In this document: positions 58,472 through 64,000 of the stretch, one piece after another
Layout: the number at the start of each line of letters is the position of its first letter
Position numbering within the stretch: position 1 is the stretch's first letter
NCBI GenBank assembly: GCA_013398275.1
Contig: VZSE01014389.1
Location: 3,950,636-4,014,635 of the forward strand
Direction of reading: 5' to 3'
DNA from: Promerops cafer
Lineage: Eukaryota > Chordata > Aves > Passeriformes > Nectariniidae
Length of the DNA stretch: 64,000 nt
Notes under the pieces: generated by a model
Databases searched by the model: none
What the model was told of the DNA's origin: nothing
Seen by the model: the letters and a program-made list of their open reading frames with translations, nothing else
Position numbers and translations under genes: made by a program

Positions 58472-61404
58472 TCAGATGCCTGAACTGGCATTTTAGCTCC
58501 TCAGTTCACTGTCAGATCTGCCCCTAATGTCTAATTTATTACACAACAGTAGGTTCTCAACCGAAGATGGCAAAATGCTTAACATGCTGGCTTGACAATA
58601 GGTCAGGAAGATATAACTTCTGTAAGAAGCTTGGGAAAAGAAGGATAACTGAAAATGGTTTCAGCATGGCTTTTTGATTATAGTCAAATAAGCAAGAAGT
58701 TGACTCATTATTAGTGTAATATAGTAAAAAATAAGCAAGGAAGTTACAAAAGGCAAGAAATACTCTTAAATGAAGAGTGTTTGGAAACTGTTTGGAAAGT
58801 CTCTGATGTTACAAATTAATTAGTCACTGCTTATTAATGTAATTAGTTAATCCAAATTAAGTGTTAAAATAATTATTTTAAATCACATTAGGAACAAAAA
58901 GTGAAACTACAGACAATATTCCGTTTGCAAAGCCTCCCCAATGAATGAAAAATACTGCAGCAAGGCTTACTCACTGTCTAAAATGCAGTTTGAGAGAAAT
59001 AGACTGAAAAGTACATGAAATTAAAATCTTGTTAAGTCAGTTTGAGGCAGATCTATCAGATCAGTCTAGACCAAAGCAAGTCCTCTCCAGCTCTGTAGAC
59101 ATCACTGAAGTGAGTGTGGCTCCTGCCAAGTCTGTGGTGCAGAAATGGCACTTGCAGCTTGAGGATGTCCCCTTAGTTATTGAAGCCAAAATTGCCTTGG
59201 GAGCCACCATGACATCCAGAGTGAAGGATCTTGCCTGTGCACAGGTTTAGCTCCACAAGCTACAAGTCAGAGGCAACTGATTTTTAATGGTATAGCTCAC
59301 ATTTCAGGCACCAGAAAAAACTTTGAAGATCACACCGTCCAGGTCAAACCTGTAAGTTTGGAACATTTTTTTTCATCGATCTGAACTGTTAGAAATAGTG
59401 ATGGAATAAATACTTTTCTTTGGGGAAAATATCTAGCTAGAGATCATTTTAATGAAGGAGTTTGGAAAGATTATTACTGCTTTTGCGGGATGTGATCTAA
59501 TCCTCTTACTAGGTTGCTAATAGACTAAGGAGAGGACAAATAAAGTAACTAGAGGGGTTGTGATAGATTAAATGTGATAAATGCTTCTTGCTCTGAATTG
59601 TGAGCCCACGTCATTTAAACTTATGGTGTTTTATAAGTTAGCCCAGTTTATTCCCATTTGCACTGCAGAATTCCTTAATATTTATATCTTTTAGTGCTTT
59701 GTCCAGCCCACTTTTCTTAACTGTACAATGATATACTGGACTGGATATAGAACTGGAACTAGTGAACTGCATATAGAGAGTGCTCCAGTGAGGAGCACTC
59801 ATGGTGGTGGTTCCTAAATGAGGTTTATCATGATGCTCAGCAGACATCTCCTTTCTTTAAATATAAGCTTTATTTTCTCCTTTTGTCTCTGAACAAGTCC
59901 TCTTGTTGGTGGGCTCTATGTCCTTCTATTGCCTTTACTGAATAATATTTCCAAGGAGTTTGCACTCAGCCTTACTGTCTGCCCTAAATCCTATATCTTT
60001 GCTGTCTTTGTCTATAGCGTCTAAGTTCTTGCCGTAGCAGACTTCATAGTGCTCTCAGCATGTAGAAAGATTTTGATTTCAGCAATATAAATCCAGGATA
60101 ACTTCACTAACAGTATGAATAGTGTAAATTCTCACCCAAGACCAGGCTAGCCTGATGCACACAACACTCTCGAAGACTGATAGGACTGAAGAGATGCTTG
60201 CAGCTTCCTGTCTCATCCTGTTACGTGTGCTGTGAAATTTTGCAGGGGAGTTGGCATTTGCGTTCATCCTTTACAGGTAAAAGCTGTATGATTTCTTTCC
60301 AAAGGGTGAAGATGGGCTGTAGATATATCCACACATGTTTTCTTGTTTGGAAATTTGCTGGCTGGATATGTAATTTGACTAGTGATTCTGTATTATAGCA
60401 AACTTGGAAGGAAAGAAAAGTATTTGCTTGGTTTTTAGAGTAAAAACATTCATTGACTTTGTCCAGTTATATCCTGTATTAGTCTAAGACTTCTTTTAGC
60501 TTTTTGTACTGAAACACATGTTTTTCTCTCTGTCTCACCCCAGAGCCCAATGACATCAGTAGACTTGCTCTGGATTTACAGCAGCACAACTGAGAACAGA
60601 ACTTGGATCTGTATCTAGCTCATTAGGACTTTCATTGTAACAAACTTCCAAGCTCATGAATAATCACTCTTCTGCAAATCCTCACCACTCCGCATACTGA
60701 AGTATTCAGAACAATACTTAAAGCAAAATTAATAAAGTATTACTAACTTCAAATACATCTTAATTAAAATGTGTAGAGTTACACAGACACTTGAAATGAA
60801 GCACTGAAGTAGCCCAGCTGTATTAGATCTCTTGAATTTGCGTGTGGCTTTTTTAAAGGAATTTTGAGTATTAATACTACTAAAGTTATTTCAAAATAAA
60901 ATCCTCAACACTTCTATCTTTTGGAGCACTGAATTCAGACATTTCATTGTATCTTTGACCCCAGAACCTAGCACATGAAGTCAAACTGGAGATTTTTGAT
61001 TAAGATCAGTTTCACTTCATCTGTTGATTATTCTAGATAATCTGTTTACTTATGATTAATAGTGGCATATAAATCTGAAGTCATACTGCCCTCATTAATT
61101 TCTACATTAGTTTCTGGTTATGATTATTAGTTGTTTGGTATGATTCTTAGCAGTTATCTTTCATGTTTCTCTCTCTCTTATTTGTGGCAAGTTGCTTTTT
61201 CCTTCTCTAAATTTTATTGTATTTTCTTCTTTGCATCTGTGTATTTCTAATTATTCTTTTCCTATATATTATTTATCTGTCTTTGTAATATTCATTGTGG
61301 TTGAGTGTCCACTGTAAGAATTGTTTTGCCTTATCTTCTGTGTTACCAAACTTATTTTTGTCTTATTTTTACATTAATCTTATTTTAATGACTCTTACAC
61401 ATTT
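58472..61404. other. Non-coding interval
   Basis: No gene is assigned. A 73-codon plus-strand frame at 59029-59250 starts at TTG and reads with protein-like composition (for example VSVAPAKSVVQKWHLQLED), but has no recognised family and no clear splice sites. The rest is AT-rich unique DNA. Confidence 0.45.
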
Positions 61405-61720
61405 CAATCATCCTTATTTGAGCATAAAAATTGCCCTACTGAGTCAGATCGATGATCCCTCTATCCTAAAGCTCTATTGGCAGACGGAGATGCAGCTTAG
61501 GGAGAACACCCAAACCTGCTGGCTTTCAATCCCACACTCGCCTTCTACTCCCCCATTACTCCAGTGGTTGTATTAGAGATGTCAGAACTTTGCCTCTTCC
61601 TGGCACTGTTCATAGAACTGTTTTCCATGGATTTGTCTAATCCTTTCTTATATCTGCTGAAAGCCTCTGCAGGCTGATTATGTGGCATCTTGTAATAAAC
61701 CTTATTTACTACTTGATCTT
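61405..61720 (-). mobile_element. Ancient CR1/L3-type LINE remnant (antisense)
   Basis: The plus strand keeps the skeleton of an old sauropsid CR1 3' region in antisense: a degraded form of the 'gccatactgggtcagaccaatggtcc' opening appears as TTGCCCTACTGAGTCAGATC, then a GGCAGACGGAGATGC segment, and further on CCATGGATTTGTCTAATCC followed by a decayed TTTTTGAA-type region. The same layout is well known in turtle and crocodile genomes. It is much more diverged than the other CR1 copies, so it probably predates the bird radiation. Boundaries are approximate. Confidence 0.7.
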
Positions 61721-64000
61721 GTAAGAAAAGCAGAAAGCAGAATACATCTGTGATTTACTGTTGGTCTCAATCTTGCAGCTTTGATTAAAATCCCCATTCC
61801 ACTTTAAGCAAGACCTCAAAGAGGAACAAGTAATATTTGGTCCTTATGCATGAAAATTAACCTGACAACTAAATGAAGTGATGATAGCAAAAATGTTTGA
61901 TTTCACAAAAGCAGAAAAATAGTCAGTCTGAAGAGTGATTATGTGAGCATGAGATTCTAAATAATACCAGCATGACTAGCCAAAATACATTATTATTAAT
62001 AATTATTTTCTTTGTTTCAAGACCTGCTCCAGTGTGAAGCCATCAATTTAACTAGATCTTTAACCAGTGATTTTTGAAGTAACTGGCATATGTTTATTCC
62101 TTCTCCCCTAAAAATTATCCAGCCTTTAAACTCGTGTAAAGGATTCAAATAGCAAAGGGAATCTAAATTTCACAGCACAGAAATCAGGAAAAGCAAAAAC
62201 TATTGTATATGCTTCCAACATTTAACTTCACTTCTGCAGTCCACCCAGCACAGATTTTGCCATTATATACTCATTTAATCTAGTATTGTGTCAAAACTAG
62301 TCAGAATTTCATGGCAATACAATCCTGTCCCCTCTTGATACTTCATCAATGTGACTTTCTATACAAAGCCCAGCATTTAAACTTCATAAACCAGTTTTAC
62401 AGGCATTCTGTGATTCCGCATGCACTCCTCATCATTACTGTTACACTTTGTTTGGTGTATGTTGTAAACATAGTAGCATATCAAGCCTTTGGTAATTGTG
62501 TAGCCCATCACTTTTCCATTTTTACTGCAAACCGACACTTGAAGTTTTTTGCCCTATTGCTTTTTTAATAGGCTTGGAAATGTATCCTTATAATTTTCAA
62601 TTATAATGAAATCCTTGCTCCATGTTCTTTGGCTGCTGTTCTGAGGCTAGAATTGCATTAATTTAATAACTAATTCACTACAAAGTAGAGCAATAAAATC
62701 AAGCAAGATAAATTCAACAAAAAAGAAAAAAGTCATAGACAGTGGGAAGTAGCATGAATTCAAATATTGCAAAAATTTATATAGAAGACTTTGTACTTCT
62801 TGAGTCACAATAAACGACTGCTGCAATGAAAATGAACTGCAGAATCTTCTTCCAATATTTGAAGTAATTTATTTTTATTATTTGCTTTTTTAAGCATCAC
62901 TTCACAGAACATGATTCACACATATTCTGGCAGTCAGTCCTCAGAGTTAATAGGATGTTCCAGGATCTGAGCCCATTCAGAAAGGGACAGTTTGGTAGAT
63001 GTGGCTCAAGGGTCTATCTAAGATGAACAGTTCATAGGAGTGGATCATTAGATTAATCTCGTCTTTGTCTTTGAAGTACTGTTATCATTAATGACACTGT
63101 GAGAGAAGTCTGAAGAGAGACAATAAATAACAAAGCTATCCAGTACATGCACTGTTTGTCCAGTTTTACACCAGAGATAAATGTTTCAATGTTACACCGA
63201 CAAAATACCGCTCCCATAGTACTTTCTGACTTCCAAGAAGAGGAGCTTCTGTCTTTCCTTCCCTGAAGTGTTTACTAAGTGTTCAGAATGTGTAGACCAA
63301 TTCCCAGTTCCTAGAATGGCCAGAGCATCTTCTGTTTCTAGTTTTAGAATGAAGAGGTAGGGACAGGAGCAGTGACTCATTCCTGTGCTATGGGAGCAGC
63401 TATTGATGGCAGAAGAGGAAAAAGACAGAGAAGTTTTTAAGGAAGATGGCATTGTTTTCACCAGTAAGGAAGGGAGTCTGAACCTTTCACATCACAGTTC
63501 AGTGCTGATGGAATGGAAATGTTCAACCTTTTCACTACTGCTGTTGACGGCAATTTTCAGCTGTCTCTGTTGGTGTCACAGCACAGAAGAGAATAACTGA
63601 AAAGGCTGGTCACAGGCTGCAAGAGGCCCAGCAAAGAGGCTCTAGAACTTGTCTTGGAATGCTACAGAACCTCAACAGGGTGGGAAGGAAAACGAAGCCA
63701 GCATTTAACAGAGTGAAAAAAACTAATTCAGGCAATAAAAGGTCTGGCAGATTAACATCAATCCTGGATAAAAGTGAAAATGCTGATAAAAAAGCAATTA
63801 AAAGAGGCTTATATAAATTATACTAGTTTATATATAATTGTATAACATTTATAAAAATAGAATCTGGACAATAGGACATGTAAAATTAGGTCTTTTAGTT
63901 AGCTTTTAAGTTTTACTCATAATGTTAATGCTGTTAACACAGTACACATAGGTTTTCTGTGAAACATGAAGACTTGAATAGAACTTGCTGCTAACAATTA
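61721..64000. other. Non-coding interval
   Basis: No gene or recognised repeat is seen. Frames of 85-89 codons (62311-62568 plus; 63192-63461 minus) are without family resemblance. Confidence 0.5.

Overview
The window looks like a stretch of bird (or at least sauropsid) nuclear chromosome with few or no genes. It is AT-rich, poor in CpG, and free of long open reading frames. Its only clearly recognisable interspersed repeats are chicken-repeat-1 (CR1) non-LTR retrotransposon fragments, including two subfamilies common in birds, and one solo LTR of the avian ERVL-like kind. Repeat density is low, as is usual for birds. There is no sign of bacterial organisation: no operons, no ribosome binding sites, no tightly packed genes.

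Layout. 1-11.8 kb is unique non-coding DNA with a GC-richer block near 2.2-2.6 kb, a T/GT-rich simple repeat near 3.1 kb, and unusually long open frames on the minus strand between 6.6 and 7.9 kb. 11.8-17.3 kb holds two antisense CR1 3' ends. 20.7-21.3 kb holds a possible minus-strand exon and a possible small membrane or secreted ORF. 22.6-27.7 kb is the most repeat-rich part: a CR1 with 194 codons of reverse-transcriptase C-terminal frame still open, two sense CR1 tails, a 152-155 bp duplicated block, and a cluster of three CACGTG motifs. 31.2-31.5 kb has a CpG-bearing hairpin and a weak exon candidate. At 38.5 kb lies an exact match to the CTCF core motif. A GC-richer block with a full cAMP-response element lies at 45.4-45.8 kb. 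57.15-57.81 kb is a solo LTR carrying a perfect 236-bp internal tandem duplication. 58.4 and 61.4-61.7 kb hold a short CR1 tail and a much older CR1 remnant.

Three single N characters (35317, 39000, 43612) are assembly joins. Two of them are flanked by duplicated sequence and should be treated as unmerged contig ends rather than biology.

No protein-coding gene, rRNA, tRNA or other RNA gene could be identified with confidence. The coding-like items listed are low-confidence candidates: in 64 kb of six-frame AT-rich DNA, a few open frames of 120-150 codons are expected by chance. I saw no evidence for a new biological system. The most checkable observations are the tandem duplication in the LTR, the 1.6-kb-spaced block duplication, the CTCF and E-box motifs, and the assembly artefacts.
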